From assembly GCF_001578805.1 (NCBI RefSeq), contig NZ_KQ969157.1, forward strand, positions 557,523 to 598,605: a stretch of DNA of 41,083 nt, given 5' to 3'. Position 1 is the stretch's first letter. Every line of letters starts with the position of its first letter. A program made the translations under genes and the position numbers. The notes beneath the pieces are model-generated. The model ran no database searches. It saw nothing but the letters and a program-made list of their open reading frames with translations, and was not told the origin of the DNA. Positions 7,074-16,956 of the stretch are shown here, piece after piece. The DNA is from Streptococcus sp. DD10. GTDB lineage: Bacteria > Bacillota > Bacilli > Lactobacillales > Streptococcaceae.

Positions 7074-9016
7074 TAAAACACTGTCGCTTCTTCCAGCGTA
7101 AATTTGACATTATCTTCAATCCACTTACGGCGTGGTTCGACCTTATCTCCCATGAGAACATTGACACGGCGTTCGGCGCGTGCTAGGTCTTCGATTGTAA
7201 CACGGATAAGGGTACGCGTTTCTGGGTTCATGGTTGTTTCCCAGAGCTGGTCCGCATTCATCTCACCAAGACCTTTGTAGCGTTGGAGGGTAGCGCCTTT
7301 GCCGAACTGCTTGCGGAGTTCTTCTAGCTCTCCGTCCGTCCAAGCATAGGCCACTTCTTCTTTCTTGCCTTTCCCTTTGGACATCTTGTAAAGAGGCGGA
7401 AGGGCGATATAGACATGGCCTGCCTCAACTAGCGGACGCATGTAGCGATAAAAGAAGGTTAAAAGAAGAGTTTGGATATGGGCACCATCGGTGTCCGCAT
7501 CGGTCATGATAATGATCTTGTCATAGTTAGCATCTTCAATAGAGAAGTCTGCACCCACACCAGCACCGATGGTATAAATCATGGTATTGATTTCTTCGTT
7601 TTTGAGAATATCCGCCATCTTGGCCTTGGCTGTATTGATAACCTTACCTCGAAGGGGCAAGATAGCCTGGAACTTACGGTCACGACCTTGTTTGGCAGAA
7701 CCACCGGCAGAATCCCCCTCGACTAAGTAGAGTTCGTTCTTTGCTGGATTTTTAGACTGGGCTGGGGTTAATTTACCTGAAAGCAAGCCCTTGTCTTTTT
7801 TATTTTTCTTGCCATTTCGGCTCTCATCACGCGCCTTACGTGCCGCCTCACGGGCATCACGCGCCTTGATAGCTTTGCGAATGAGATTGGAAGCCAGTTC
7901 CCCATTTTCCATAAGGAAGAAGGTCAACTTATCAGCCACAATCCCATCCACAACTGGACGAGCCAGAGGGCTTCCAAGTTTGTCCTTGGTTTGTCCTTCA
8001 AACTGCAGATGCTCCTCTGGAACCAAGATAGAAAGAACAGCAGCTAGCCCTTCCCGGTAATCGGAACCTTCAAGATTTTTATCCTTTTCCTTGAGAAGTC
8101 CCGTCTTACGAGCGTAGTCATTCATAACCTTGGTAATGGCTGACTTGAGCCCTGTCTCATGGGTTCCACCGTCCTTGGTACGGACGTTATTGACAAAGGA
8201 TAGGATGTTATCTGAAAAGCCATCATTGTACTGGAGGGCCACTTCCACTTGAAAACCATTGTCTTCCCCTTCAAAGTAAAGAACTGGTGTCAAGGTTTCC
8301 TTGTCCTCATTGAGATAGGAAACAAAGTCCTGAACCCCATTTTCATAGTGAAACTCAACAGCCTCATCTGTCCGTTTGTCCGTCAGAGACAAAGTGACAT
8401 TTTTTAAGAGAAAGGCTGACTCATTGAGGCGCTCTGAAATGGTATTGTACTTGAAATCAGTCGTAGAAAAAATCGTTGCGTCAGGCATGAAGGTAACTTT
8501 GGTACCTGTCTTAGTCTTGGGTGCTGTACCGACCTTTTCAAGAGTTGTAACAGGCTTGCCCCCATTTTCAAATCGTTGTTTATAAACCGTTCCATCACGG
8601 GTAATTTCAACTTCTAGCCAACTAGAAAGGGCATTAACAACAGAAGACCCCACCCCGTGGAGACCTCCAGATGTCTTATACCCCCCTTGACCGAATTTCC
8701 CTCCGGCATGAAGAATAGTAAAGATAACCTCTACGGTTGGAATTCCCATGGCGTGCATACCAGTCGGCATCCCACGACCGTGGTCCTCTACTGTTAGACT
8801 TCCGTCTTTATTGATAGTCACATCAATGCGATCACCAAAGCCAGACAAGGCTTCATCGACTGCATTATCCACGATTTCCCAGACCAGGTGATGAAGACCC
8901 GCACCGTCGGTCGAACCGATATACATCCCCGGACGTTTACGAACCGCATCCAACCCCTCTAAAACCTGAATCGCATCATCATTGTAATTGTTTACGTTAA
9001 TTTCTTTTTTAGCCAA
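7073..9016 (-). CDS. parE: DNA topoisomerase IV subunit B
   Basis: ParE is the ATPase subunit of topoisomerase IV. Its 647 residues equal the pneumococcal length. The GHKL ATPase part carries EIVDNAVDEA, DHGRGMPTGMH and GGLHGVGSSVVNALS. The TOPRIM part carries LVEGDSAGGSAKQGRDR, PLRGKVINTAKAK (with Asp435, a quinolone-related position, wild type) and MTDADTDGAHI. The start is TTG at 9016, five nt after a GGAGG site. The promoter is immediately upstream at 9046-9074, divergent from plsY. The stop TAA overlaps the ATG of the RM gene, so the RM cassette joins directly onto the parE end without disturbing the protein. Confidence 0.97.
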   Translation of the reverse strand: MAKKEINVNNYNDDAIQVLEGLDAVRKRPGMYIGSTDGAGLHHLVWEIVDNAVDEALSGFGDRIDVTINKDGSLTVEDHGRGMPTGMHAMGIPTVEVIFTILHAGGKFGQGGYKTSGGLHGVGSSVVNALSSWLEVEITRDGTVYKQRFENGGKPVTTLEKVGTAPKTKTGTKVTFMPDATIFSTTDFKYNTISERLNESAFLLKNVTLSLTDKRTDEAVEFHYENGVQDFVSYLNEDKETLTPVLYFEGEDNGFQVEVALQYNDGFSDNILSFVNNVRTKDGGTHETGLKSAITKVMNDYARKTGLLKEKDKNLEGSDYREGLAAVLSILVPEEHLQFEGQTKDKLGSPLARPVVDGIVADKLTFFLMENGELASNLIRKAIKARDAREAARKARDESRNGKKNKKDKGLLSGKLTPAQSKNPAKNELYLVEGDSAGGSAKQGRDRKFQAILPLRGKVINTAKAKMADILKNEEINTMIYTIGAGVGADFSIEDANYDKIIIMTDADTDGAHIQTLLLTFFYRYMRPLVEAGHVYIALPPLYKMSKGKGKKEEVAYAWTDGELEELRKQFGKGATLQRYKGLGEMNADQLWETTMNPETRTLIRVTIEDLARAERRVNVLMGDKVEPRRKWIEDNVKFTLEEATVF

Positions 9017-9045
9017 ACTAGCCTCCAGAATTTTTCATCCTTTCT

Positions 9046-9074
9046 ATTTTACAGGTTTTTAACAGAATTTGCAA
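9046..9074 (-). promoter_or_regulatory. parE promoter
   Basis: On the minus strand TTGCAA (9074-9069) and TAAAAT (9051-9046) are separated by 17 bp, about 30 bp upstream of the parE TTG start. It probably drives parE and, by read-through, the RM cassette. Confidence 0.6.
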
Positions 9075-9140
9075 AGTTTTTCTTATTTTTCAGACGTAAC
9101 AACTTATAAGTAACATTCCATTTCCTATTTCTAAACTTCA

Positions 9141-9149
9141 TGATATAAT
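9141..9149 (+). promoter_or_regulatory. plsY extended -10 promoter, predicted leaderless
   Basis: TGATATAAT is a perfect extended -10 element. It ends six bases before the plsY ATG, so transcription should begin at or next to the start codon. No Shine-Dalgarno sequence is present. Confidence 0.7.
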
Positions 9150-9155
9150 AGAAAT

Positions 9156-9770
9156 ATGATATTTACAATTTTATTACTAATACTAGCTTATCTCCTAGGT
9201 TCGATACCATCTGGACTCTGGATTGGACACATTTTCTTTCAAAAAAACCTACGTGAATATGGTTCCGGAAATACAGGAACCACCAATACTTTCCGAATTT
9301 TAGGGACTAAGGCAGGAATTGTAACGTTTATCATTGATTTTTTTAAAGGTACACTTGCTGCTCTTCTTCCTTATTTATTCCAAGTACAAGGAATATCTCC
9401 TCTTATATTTGGTCTTTTAGCTGTCATTGGGCACACATTCCCTATTTTTGCTGGTTTTAAAGGTGGCAAGGCTGTCGCAACCAGTGCAGGTGTTATCTTT
9501 GGTATCGCCCCTCATTTTTGCCTTTTTCTTGCTGCTATCTTTTTTACAACTCTTTATCTCAGTAGCATGATTTCACTCTCAAGTGTCGTAGCAGCCATTT
9601 TCGCCATTATTGCGACCTTTCTTTTCCCTGCCTTTGGGTTCCTTCTAGACAGCTACGATTGGTTATTTAGCCTGATTGTGCTCCTATTAGCATCTATTAT
9701 TATTGTTAGGCACAAAGACAATCTAACGCGTATTCGTCAAAAAAAGAAAATCTGGTCCCTTGGGGCTTGA
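9156..9770 (+). CDS. plsY: Acyl-phosphate glycerol-3-phosphate acyltransferase
   Basis: PlsY acylates glycerol-3-phosphate with acyl-phosphate, the first membrane step of phospholipid synthesis. The 204-residue, strongly hydrophobic protein has the family's three cytoplasmic motifs: GSIPSG near residue 15, [12 protein letters not shown] near 36-47 and [21 protein letters not shown] near residue 90-110 (GGK loop). Several membrane helices surround them. It ends in a lysine/arginine-rich tail (RIRQKKK). It lies divergent to parE, the same pairing as in pneumococcus. The start codon follows the -10 box by six bases, suggesting a leaderless mRNA. Confidence 0.95.
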   Translation: MIFTILLLILAYLLGSIPSGLWIGHIFFQKNLREYGSGNTGTTNTFRILGTKAGIVTFIIDFFKGTLAALLPYLFQVQGISPLIFGLLAVIGHTFPIFAGFKGGKAVATSAGVIFGIAPHFCLFLAAIFFTTLYLSSMISLSSVVAAIFAIIATFLFPAFGFLLDSYDWLFSLIVLLLASIIIVRHKDNLTRIRQKKKIWSLGA

Positions 9771-9784
9771 ACTTAACCAAACAA

Positions 9785-9822
9785 CAAAAAAATAGATGTC
9801 TGCATCAAGACATCTATTCTGC
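9785..9822. terminator. Intrinsic terminator after plsY
   Basis: An 11-bp perfect stem, AATAGATGTCT (9791-9801) with AGACATCTATT (9808-9818), has an A-run before it and TTCT after it. It sits just beyond the plsY stop. Confidence 0.7.
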
Positions 9823-9868
9823 TCTATAATTTCTATAGTAGGTAAATCCATTATAGATGTTATAGAGC
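9821..9868. repeat. Palindromic GCTCTATAA repeat, copy A
   Basis: GCTCTATAA and TTATAGAGC bound a 48-bp imperfect palindrome, followed by TTTTTG. Related elements occur at 21433-21478 and 31230-31273. All three lie just downstream of genes. Their ends resemble the termini of ISL3-type elements as I recall them, but this is not verified; they may also act as terminators. Confidence 0.65.
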
Positions 9869-9905
9869 TTTTTGAGTACAACTTATTCGTTGTCATACTC
9901 ATCTT

Positions 9906-11069
9906 TTACTTTTTCTTACCAAAGTCCTCAATCATTTGTTCCATTTCCTCACGACTTGGAGTTGTCAACATATAAAGGAAGTCACCTTGCAACTCTGCAA
10001 AGGCTGCAGGCATGATTTTCTTAACTTTAAGTTGTTCACGATACTTATCGAAAAGTTCTTCTTCTGAGTAAGCATAGTGTGAGCTTGCACGACGTGAAGT
10101 TGCCAAACAGTAAAGTGGCTCAAACTGAGAAGCTGGGAATGGTTCACCAGCAACGATATCCGCATAACCCTTATACAAATCGAAAGAATGAGCATAGTTA
10201 TAGACGTCGATTGTGAAGCCACCTGCTGGACGATTGTTATATTCAATAGCAATATAATCATCACCATCACGGAAGAACTCAATATGGAAGAAACGTTCCT
10301 TCATACCAAATTCTTTGACAATTGCCTCACCATACTTACGTAACTTAGAATCCATTTCCTTAAGAACGTAGTAAGAATTATCCATTTTGTAAATCATTAA
10401 GTCAAGTGGTGTGTGGGCATAATCGAAAGTTGTTGAGAAAACAATATTGCCATCATGATCAATCAAACCATCGAAAGTACAGATTTCGCTTGAAGTCACA
10501 AATTTTTCAAAGAAATAAACTATTTCATGGTCCCACTCAGCCTTGAAATGATTGATATCATCTTCTGTTTCAAGTTTGAAGGTTGCAGCTGCACCAACCC
10601 CATTATCTGGCTTAGCAATCATTGGAAGACCAATTTCTTTCACAGCCTTGTCCACATCTTCGTCGGTTTTAATGACTGCACCAGGCACAACTGGAACTCC
10701 AGCTTTTTGGAAGAGCTTCTTCATTTCAGACTTGAATTTAGTCTTCTTAAGGTCTTCTGGTTTGGCACCAAAAACATTGAACTGTTCACGAAGAGCAGCA
10801 TCCAATTCCAACCAATATTCATTATGAGATTCGATGCGATCAATTGGACCATGTTTGTAGAAAAGAAAGGCTGCCGCACGTTTAACTTCATCCAAATTTT
10901 CCAAATTATCTACACGAAAGTACTCAGTCAATGCATCTTTCAAAGGTTGATCCAATTGCTCATAAGGCTCTTGACCAATACCAAGAACGTTAATACCCTT
11001 ATTTGCAAGTTCAACTGTAAACTGTTGGAAGTTTTGTGGATAGTATGGTGAAATAACAAGATAATTCAT
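9906..11069 (-). CDS. ATP-grasp family ligase-like protein
   Basis: The 387-residue protein has the ATP-grasp layout: an N-terminal Rossmann-like part (YLVISPYYPQNFQQF), a central nucleotide-binding domain (LPMIAKPDNGVGAAAT, with the FFEKFV strand) and the metal-binding end (FFHIEFFRDG, IAIEYNNRPAGGF). Such enzymes activate a carboxylate with ATP and join it to an amine or thiol; the substrate cannot be read from sequence. I start at ATG 11069, five bases after TAAGGAGG, rather than at the GTG two codons upstream, which is too close to that site. The TAA of the upstream esterase is part of the ribosome site. It is the last gene of an operon with two esterase-like genes. Confidence 0.8.
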   Translation of the reverse strand: MNYLVISPYYPQNFQQFTVELANKGINVLGIGQEPYEQLDQPLKDALTEYFRVDNLENLDEVKRAAAFLFYKHGPIDRIESHNEYWLELDAALREQFNVFGAKPEDLKKTKFKSEMKKLFQKAGVPVVPGAVIKTDEDVDKAVKEIGLPMIAKPDNGVGAAATFKLETEDDINHFKAEWDHEIVYFFEKFVTSSEICTFDGLIDHDGNIVFSTTFDYAHTPLDLMIYKMDNSYYVLKEMDSKLRKYGEAIVKEFGMKERFFHIEFFRDGDDYIAIEYNNRPAGGFTIDVYNYAHSFDLYKGYADIVAGEPFPASQFEPLYCLATSRRASSHYAYSEEELFDKYREQLKVKKIMPAAFAELQGDFLYMLTTPSREEMEQMIEDFGKKK

Positions 11070-11079
11070 ACACACCTCC

Positions 11080-11820
11080 TTATAAATACATCTGACCTAA
11101 AAAATAGGGCATTTGTTTACGCCACCATTCCCAATCATGAGCAACATCATGCCCCCATTCTGCAAACCAGGCTGGAATTCCTTTTTGATCAAATGCTTCT
11201 TTTAACTTATAGAAAGAAGGAAGTCCATCTTGTTCCCAAGCGCCTAGCCCAGTACATACGATGATTTCAGCTTGACGGTAACGATCAATAAACCAGCCAT
11301 CATTTTGATTCCAAATATAATCAACAGGAGAATTTTGATAGATTGCTTCATCATTATGATAGTCTCCAACAAAAAATCGTGCATCATAGACACCACTAAG
11401 AGCTATAACTTTGTTAAAAACATCTGGATGTTGTAAGAAGAAGTTAAGAGCATGATAAGCTCCCATTGAACAACCCGTTGTCATCATAGGGTCGAACCAA
11501 CCTGTCTTATGTTTAATAAATGGAATAGCTTCTTCAATAACGTAACGTTCATAAGCTCGATGCATTTCTGCTTGATCGTGCCCCTCCTTCCAAGTCGCTA
11601 ACCAGCTATCACTATCCACACTTGACAACGTAAAGAACTGTACTCGCCCTTCCTCAATAAAACTAGCACAAGCATCAATCATACCAAAATCATAGTACTC
11701 ATTATGACTACCACCAGATGAAGCAAAAACAACAACAGGAATTCCTGCATGCCCATAACGGTTAACATACATCTCACGATTCAATTGACCACTCCAATGG
11801 TTAAGATGTTCAATATTCAT
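11080..11820 (-). CDS. Esterase-D-like alpha/beta hydrolase (1)
   Basis: This 246-residue hydrolase belongs to the esterase D/YbbA-like group. The nucleophile elbow is GCSMGAYHA, preceded by VVVFASSGGSHNEYYDFG, and the likely catalytic His is in WGHDVAHDW near the end. No signal peptide is seen, so it should be cytoplasmic. I chose ATG 11820 because it follows AGAGGAAATT; the longer frame upstream lies inside the preceding gene's end. It is the middle gene of the operon, 10 bases ahead of the ATP-grasp gene and 23 after the other esterase. It is related to, but clearly different from, that neighbour. Substrate unknown. Confidence 0.8.
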   Translation of the reverse strand: MNIEHLNHWSGQLNREMYVNRYGHAGIPVVVFASSGGSHNEYYDFGMIDACASFIEEGRVQFFTLSSVDSDSWLATWKEGHDQAEMHRAYERYVIEEAIPFIKHKTGWFDPMMTTGCSMGAYHALNFFLQHPDVFNKVIALSGVYDARFFVGDYHNDEAIYQNSPVDYIWNQNDGWFIDRYRQAEIIVCTGLGAWEQDGLPSFYKLKEAFDQKGIPAWFAEWGHDVAHDWEWWRKQMPYFLGQMYL

Positions 11821-11843
11821 AATTTCCTCTTTTCTAAATTTTA

Positions 11844-12668
11844 TTACCAATTCTGTGCAAAAAATCGTAAACAATCAGGTAAATTTTCAGCCCAAGCTTC
11901 TTCATTATGGATGGCCCCTGATTGAATATGGATAGCAATATTAGAAAGTTCCACTCCCCCTCTAATCAAATCATGGTAATAACGAAGTGATGAGTTGATA
12001 TAAGCTTGCTTAATATTTCCAGCCATCAACGTTTTATCTGTATCATCTGCTTCTTCGGTCCCAACATATATGTAAACTCGTTGATCAGATAACAAATTTT
12101 TTCGTTCAATATACCGTTCAAAAGCATCTTGATGCAACCAATTAGCTGATGAAAATATCCCCAGACAACCAACCTGTTCCTGGTATTCCACTCCCATAAA
12201 CTGTGTTATATTACCACCTAAGGAAGAACCTATCATAGCTGTATACTTTCGTTCTGACTTAGTACGATAATGCTTATCAATAAAGGGTTTAACTACATCC
12301 ATCACAAATTCTGCGTACTCAACTCCCTTACCACCAAATTGCATACCAGGAATATTAGACTCCTGATATTTCCATGCTGAATACTCATTCATCCGAGCAA
12401 GTCCGTCGTTATCAATAGCAACAACAATCATACGACTAATATCTGGATTACGTTTAATCGTGGGAATGATTTTCCAGGAATGTCCACTAAAAGACTCTTT
12501 ACTATAAAGAACATTCTGACCATCATGAAAATACACGACAGGGTAAGAACGATCCGTATCTGTTTCATAATTCTTTGGCAAAAGTACACGCACACGGCGA
12601 CTCTGACCTGTGTAGGGGAGCACCAGATCATGCGTTTTCATGTCAAGATAAAAATAAGATTTGTTCAT
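11844..12668 (-). CDS. Esterase-D-like alpha/beta hydrolase (2)
   Basis: The 274-residue protein matches the esterase-D family (PF00756-like). It has an N-terminal beta-sheet part (RRVRVLLPKNYETD), PVVYFHDGQNV carrying the oxyanion-hole region, the nucleophile elbow IGSSLGGNI and a C-terminal His in SGAIHNEEAW. It has no signal peptide. The start is ATG 12668; a TTG eight codons upstream is also in frame but would sit only a few bases from the predicted transcription start. It is the first gene of the three-gene operon. Pairing of two such esterases with an ATP-grasp ligase suggests hydrolysis and formation of related ester or amide bonds, but this is inference. Confidence 0.8.
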   Translation of the reverse strand: MNKSYFYLDMKTHDLVLPYTGQSRRVRVLLPKNYETDTDRSYPVVYFHDGQNVLYSKESFSGHSWKIIPTIKRNPDISRMIVVAIDNDGLARMNEYSAWKYQESNIPGMQFGGKGVEYAEFVMDVVKPFIDKHYRTKSERKYTAMIGSSLGGNITQFMGVEYQEQVGCLGIFSSANWLHQDAFERYIERKNLLSDQRVYIYVGTEEADDTDKTLMAGNIKQAYINSSLRYYHDLIRGGVELSNIAIHIQSGAIHNEEAWAENLPDCLRFFAQNW

Positions 12669-12703
12669 TGTCAGAAAACTCTCTATATTCAAAATTTTAT
12701 ATC

Positions 12704-12709
12704 ATTATA
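12704..12709 (-). promoter_or_regulatory. Promoter of esterase/ATP-grasp operon
   Basis: TGGTATAAT on the minus strand is a perfect extended -10. It lies between the trmFO terminator and the first esterase start. No good -35 box is evident, as is common with extended -10 promoters. Confidence 0.6.
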
Positions 12710-12721
12710 CCATAAAAATAT

Positions 12722-12751
12722 AAAAAAGTTAGGAAATGACCTAACTTTTTT
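12722..12751. terminator. Intrinsic terminator of trmFO
   Basis: AAAAAAGTTAGG (12722-12733) and CCTAACTTTTTT (12740-12751) form a 12-bp stem with a six-base loop. The T-run on the minus strand terminates trmFO; the structure would also work in the other direction. Confidence 0.85.
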
Positions 12752-12773
12752 ATAATATCTTAATTTTTCTTCA

Positions 12774-14108
12774 CTAAATTGTTAAAAAATCTTGCAAATC
12801 CTTAAGAGCACGCTCCGCAATTTTTTCGTAACGCTCTTTTTTGTCACGAATACGTGGACCGTCCAACTCTTTGATAATACCAAAGTTAACATTCATTGGT
12901 TGGAAATGTTTGCTTTCAGCATGCGTCACATAATATGGAAGACTTCCGATAGCTGTTGTATGAGGGAAAATCACTTCGTCTTCACCTTTAAAGAGACGGG
13001 CTGCATTGATTCCTGCAACTAAGCCTGAGGCAGCTGATTCAACATAACCTTCAACCCCAGTCATTTGTCCCGCAAAGAACAAATTAGGGTTTGATTTTGA
13101 TTGGAAGGTCTGTTTGAGCAAATTTGGCGAATCCATGTACGAGTTGCGGTGCATTACCCCATAACGGACAAATTCAGCATTTTCAAGACCTGGAATCATT
13201 TGGAAGACACGCTTTTGCTCTCCCCATTTGAGATGAGTTTGGAAACCAACGATATTATAGAGACTACCAGCCGCATTGTCCTGACGAAGCTGAACAACCG
13301 CATAAGGTGTCTTGAAATCGCCGTCACGTGGCCCTTTGTAATCCTCAGGATACTCCAAACCAACCGGTTTCATAGGGCCATAGAGCATTGTCTTGATACC
13401 ACGTTTAGCCATGACCTCGATAGGCATACACCCTTCGAAATACTTTTCTTTTTCAAAGGAATTCAAAGGAGCTTCTTCAGCTGTTGTCAAAGCCTCATGG
13501 AAGACCATGAATTCTTCCTTGGTCATTGGACAATTTAGATAAGCTGCTTCACCCTTGTCATAGCGTGACTTAAGGTAAACCTTGTTCATATCGATAGTCG
13601 CTTTATCAACGATTGGTGCAGCGGCATCATAGAAATAGAAGCCATCTCCACCGTTAAGCTCATGAATTTTTTCAGCTAGAGCATCAGAAGTCAATGGTCC
13701 TGAGGCAATAACTGTAATGGCATCATCAGGAATTTCTGTGATTTCTTCACGGATAACTTCAATTAATGGATGATTTTCAATCTCAGCTGTTACTGCTTCT
13801 GCATAACCTTCACGGTCAACTGCCATGGCACCACCAGCTGGCACACGGTGAGCCTCTCCATTTCGCATAATGATAGAGTCCAAACGACGCATTTCTTCTT
13901 TAAGAAGCCCTACAGCATTGGTCAAGCTATCGCCACGGAAAGAATTAGAGCAAACCAATTCTGCAAAATTTGTTGTCTTATGCTGTGGTGTTGCTTTGAC
14001 CCCACGCATTTCATAAAGTTTTACTGGAATACCACGTTTGGCAATCTGATAAGCCGCCTCAGAACCGGCTAAACCAGCTCCAATCACGTTAATATAAGAT
14101 AATGACAT
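12774..14108 (-). CDS. trmFO: tRNA m5U54 methyltransferase, folate/FAD-dependent
   Basis: TrmFO methylates uridine-54 in the T-loop of tRNA using methylene-tetrahydrofolate and FADH2. The 444-residue protein is the normal length. The FAD-binding [10 protein letters not shown] is at residues 10-19. The functional cysteines of the family appear in [10 protein letters not shown] (about residue 53) and YFEGCMPIE (about residue 226). [21 protein letters not shown] forms the C-terminal FAD site. An AAGGGAAC site precedes the ATG. It ends in a clear terminator, and its gene is monocistronic or follows the small broken gene downstream of topA. Confidence 0.96.
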   Translation of the reverse strand: MSLSYINVIGAGLAGSEAAYQIAKRGIPVKLYEMRGVKATPQHKTTNFAELVCSNSFRGDSLTNAVGLLKEEMRRLDSIIMRNGEAHRVPAGGAMAVDREGYAEAVTAEIENHPLIEVIREEITEIPDDAITVIASGPLTSDALAEKIHELNGGDGFYFYDAAAPIVDKATIDMNKVYLKSRYDKGEAAYLNCPMTKEEFMVFHEALTTAEEAPLNSFEKEKYFEGCMPIEVMAKRGIKTMLYGPMKPVGLEYPEDYKGPRDGDFKTPYAVVQLRQDNAAGSLYNIVGFQTHLKWGEQKRVFQMIPGLENAEFVRYGVMHRNSYMDSPNLLKQTFQSKSNPNLFFAGQMTGVEGYVESAASGLVAGINAARLFKGEDEVIFPHTTAIGSLPYYVTHAESKHFQPMNVNFGIIKELDGPRIRDKKERYEKIAERALKDLQDFLTI

Positions 14109-14212
14109 TTTTGTTCCCTTCGTTCTTCTAAATAAAAATAGCTTCGACTATTATAACAAAATGGGAACAAAAAAGACAAGCAGGAAGAACTCTGAATGCC
14201 TTTTTAATGTTT

Positions 14213-14653
14213 TTATTTATTGAAGCTGAATGTCCTATAATCATGCCGATAATTTTGGGCTATGCAACTGATTCTAATGACTGCTTCTGTATTACTGGGT
14301 AGTTTATTAATTTGAAGTATTTGACCAAGTAAGTATTGAAAATTAGAGTCTATCCAGTTATCAATATTTTTACGAACTACTTGTAGATTTTGTTTTCGTA
14401 CCTGTTCTATATCAATACTAGAAGTCAAACGATTATCTGCAACTCTTTTTAAGAGTATGTCTCGATTACGAACTAGCACATTTTCATCTAGAACGTTAAC
14501 TCTACTCGGGTCTTAGTCCTTTATTAACGGAATTAGTTCTTTTACATCCGTCTTCAACATGGTCTCTTCCTTATCCATGATGGAAATCTGCACTTCTTCC
14601 GAGCCTTTTCTACCATGAATATCAATATATCTAATATCAATATTTGTCTTCAT
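14213..14653 (-). pseudogene. Small unrecognised gene split by an in-frame TAA
   Basis: A frame starting at ATG 14653, behind TTAGGAGC, reads 46 codons (MKTNIDIRYIDIHGRK...) to TAA at 14513-14515. It then continues in the same frame without a break for about 100 codons to 14213 (...VRNRDILLKRV...RTFSFNK). I do not recognise the family. The intact product would be about 146 residues, soluble and rich in charged residues. The context KD-TAA-DP suggests a single-base change such as GAA to TAA. It starts 31 bases after topA on the same strand, so it may be co-transcribed with it. The C-terminal part has only a GTG start with no good ribosome site. Confidence 0.5.
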
Positions 14654-14684
14654 TTGCTCCTAATTTAAAGTAAACTACCTAACG

Positions 14685-16775
14685 TTACTTCACTTTTTCT
14701 TCTTCGTAGTCTCCATTACTGCAAACCACCTGCTTGCCTCCGCCACGAACTTTTTTCTCCATTAGGAAGCTACCACACTTCGGACAACTTCTCCCAACTG
14801 GTTTCTCCCAAGAAGTGAATTCACAGTCAGGATAACGATTGCACCCATAAAAGAGACGATTCCGCTTCGTTTTCCTCTCAATAATTTGACCTTGATGGCA
14901 GGATGGACATTCAACCCCAATTTCTTTCACAATGGCTTGCGTATGACGACAATCAGGGAAATTACTACATGCGTAAAATTTACCAAATCGACCAAGTTTA
15001 ATCACCATTGGTTGACCACAGACCTCACAATCAAAACCTGCTGGCTCATCCTTGATTTGGATTTTCTCCATCTCCTCCTCTGCTTTAGCAACTTCTTTAG
15101 AAAATGGTCGATAAAACTCATCAATAACCCGTTGCCACTGTTCTTTTCCGACTTCGACATCATCGAGTTTTCCTTCCATTTCTGCCGTAAAAGTCACATT
15201 AACAATATCTGGGAAAAATTCCACAATTAGTTTATTAACAATTTCACCTAACTCAGTAGGCTCAAAACGTTTTGCTGCTAAACGGACATAATAGCGTTTC
15301 TGAATCGTTTCAATCGTCGGAGCATAAGTAGACGGACGACCAACTCCATTTTCTTCTAACGTCTTAATGAGAGTAGCTTCAGAATAACGAGCAGGTGGCT
15401 GGGTAAAATGTTGCTCTGGTTTACTAGCAACTTGCTTAACCACATCTCCTACTGCCATTTCTGGAAGCATTTTATTTTTATCAGAATCGTTGTAAATAGC
15501 CAAATACCCATCAAATTTCACCTGACTACCGTTCGCTGTAAAAACGACCCCATTTTGAGACAACTTAACTGACATCGTATCAAAAATAGCCGCTGTCATC
15601 TGACTCGCCACAAATCGATTCCATATCAGAGTATAGAGCTTTAGCTGATCCTTATCCAAATATTTCGCAATCCGGTCAGGAGTATTAAAAACGCTCGATG
15701 GACGAATTGCCTCGTGGGCATCCTGGGCACCTGAGGAATTTCGAACACGACTACCATGTTTAGAATATTTCTCACCAAACTTTTCAGTAATGAAACTTAT
15801 AGCTTCATTCTGAGCAATCGGACTAATCCGAGTCGAGTCCGTACGCATATAAGTAATCAATCCCTGTACTCCAGAACCAATGTTAATTCCTTCATACAGT
15901 TGCTGGGCTATCATCATGGTTTTCCTAGTTCGGAAATTAATCTTATTTGCTGCATCCATCTGCATAGATGACGTTGTATAAGGTAACGGTGCATTTCGCT
16001 TGCGTTCTTTTTTATCTACCTGATCAAGTGTAAAATCCTTACTTGTTAGACGACTTAAAACTTCTTTGACCTGCTCATTTGTTGTCAGCTTTATTTTCTT
16101 GCCGTCCATTCCATAAAATGCTGCTTGAAATTGCTTCGTTCCCTTTTTAAAAGTAGAATCAATTGTCCAATATTCTTCTGGTTGAAACGCATTGATTTCA
16201 TTTTCACGATCAATGATGAGTTTTAGTGCCACGGACTGCACACGACCTGCAGATAAGCCCTTTTTTACCTTTTTCCAAAGAATTGGAGAAATCGAATAGC
16301 CTACCAAACGATCCAAAACACGACGGGCCTGTTGAGCATCAACCAAATCCATGTCAATCTTACGAGGTTCCTTAAAGGCGTTCTTCACAGCATCCTTAGT
16401 AATTTCATTAAATACTACACGATTCTCATCTTCTTTATCCAAATTTAGAATATGTGACAAATGCCAAGAAATTGCCTCACCTTCACGATCCGGGTCACTT
16501 GCTAAGTAAACTTTTTTGGCTTTTTTGGCCTCTTTTTTCAAATCATTAATCAGAGGACCTTTACCTCTGATGTTAATATATTGAGGTTCATAGTTATTTT
16601 CAAAGTCAATTGACATACTCGACTTTTTTAAATCCCGAATATGGCCAACGCTAGCTACTACCTTGTAATTTCTCCCCAAGTATTTTTCAATAGTTTTTGC
16701 TTTGGCGGGAGACTCCACAATGACTAAATTTTTTTTTGTACTTGATTTTTTCTTTGTTTTAGTTGCTGTAACCAA
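14685..16775 (-). CDS. topA: DNA topoisomerase I
   Basis: TopA relaxes negative supercoils. The TOPRIM domain starts at [19 protein letters not shown] and includes [15 protein letters not shown]. The catalytic Tyr lies in [13 protein letters not shown], with RPSSVF and [11 protein letters not shown] following. Three C-terminal zinc-ribbon motifs are visible: CEVCGQP...CSNFPDC, CPSCHQ...CNRYPDC and CPKCGSF...CSN, the last incomplete. I start at TTG 16775, six bases after AAGGTG, which gives 696 residues, like the pneumococcal 695. The longer frame to 16829 starts without a ribosome site and overlaps the -10 box. Its promoter is at 16811-16839. Confidence 0.95.
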   Translation of the reverse strand: MVTATKTKKKSSTKKNLVIVESPAKAKTIEKYLGRNYKVVASVGHIRDLKKSSMSIDFENNYEPQYINIRGKGPLINDLKKEAKKAKKVYLASDPDREGEAISWHLSHILNLDKEDENRVVFNEITKDAVKNAFKEPRKIDMDLVDAQQARRVLDRLVGYSISPILWKKVKKGLSAGRVQSVALKLIIDRENEINAFQPEEYWTIDSTFKKGTKQFQAAFYGMDGKKIKLTTNEQVKEVLSRLTSKDFTLDQVDKKERKRNAPLPYTTSSMQMDAANKINFRTRKTMMIAQQLYEGINIGSGVQGLITYMRTDSTRISPIAQNEAISFITEKFGEKYSKHGSRVRNSSGAQDAHEAIRPSSVFNTPDRIAKYLDKDQLKLYTLIWNRFVASQMTAAIFDTMSVKLSQNGVVFTANGSQVKFDGYLAIYNDSDKNKMLPEMAVGDVVKQVASKPEQHFTQPPARYSEATLIKTLEENGVGRPSTYAPTIETIQKRYYVRLAAKRFEPTELGEIVNKLIVEFFPDIVNVTFTAEMEGKLDDVEVGKEQWQRVIDEFYRPFSKEVAKAEEEMEKIQIKDEPAGFDCEVCGQPMVIKLGRFGKFYACSNFPDCRHTQAIVKEIGVECPSCHQGQIIERKTKRNRLFYGCNRYPDCEFTSWEKPVGRSCPKCGSFLMEKKVRGGGKQVVCSNGDYEEEKVK

Positions 16776-16810
16776 CTTTTTCACCTTCTTTAATATTTTA
16801 AACGCTATTG

Positions 16811-16839
16811 AGTTTAACCTATTTTTCAAATGGTGTCAA
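16811..16839 (-). promoter_or_regulatory. topA promoter
   Basis: TTGACA (16839-16834) and TAAACT (16816-16811) on the minus strand are separated by 17 bp, about 36 bp upstream of the TTG start. This placement also argues against the longer topA start at 16829. Confidence 0.75.
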
Positions 16840-16920
16840 GAATAAACTTTTCTTATAGGAAAACTTCTTTTCTATTTTTTGAAGAAAAATGTAAAATCCC
16901 TGTGTTTGAAAACTTTATAT

Positions 16921-16946
16921 AAAAAAGCAAGCTAAATAGCTTGCTT
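16921..16946 (-). terminator. Intrinsic terminator of nox
   Basis: AAGCAAGCTA (16925-16934) and TAGCTTGCTT (16937-16946) pair, with a T6 run following in the minus direction. It lies 11 bases past the nox stop. Confidence 0.85.
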
Positions 16947-16956
16947 CATTTATAGA

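Noticed and set aside
16776-16829. Longer N-terminus for topA
   Set aside because: It lacks a ribosome site and overlaps the predicted -10 box; the TTG at 16775 has a good site and gives the usual length.
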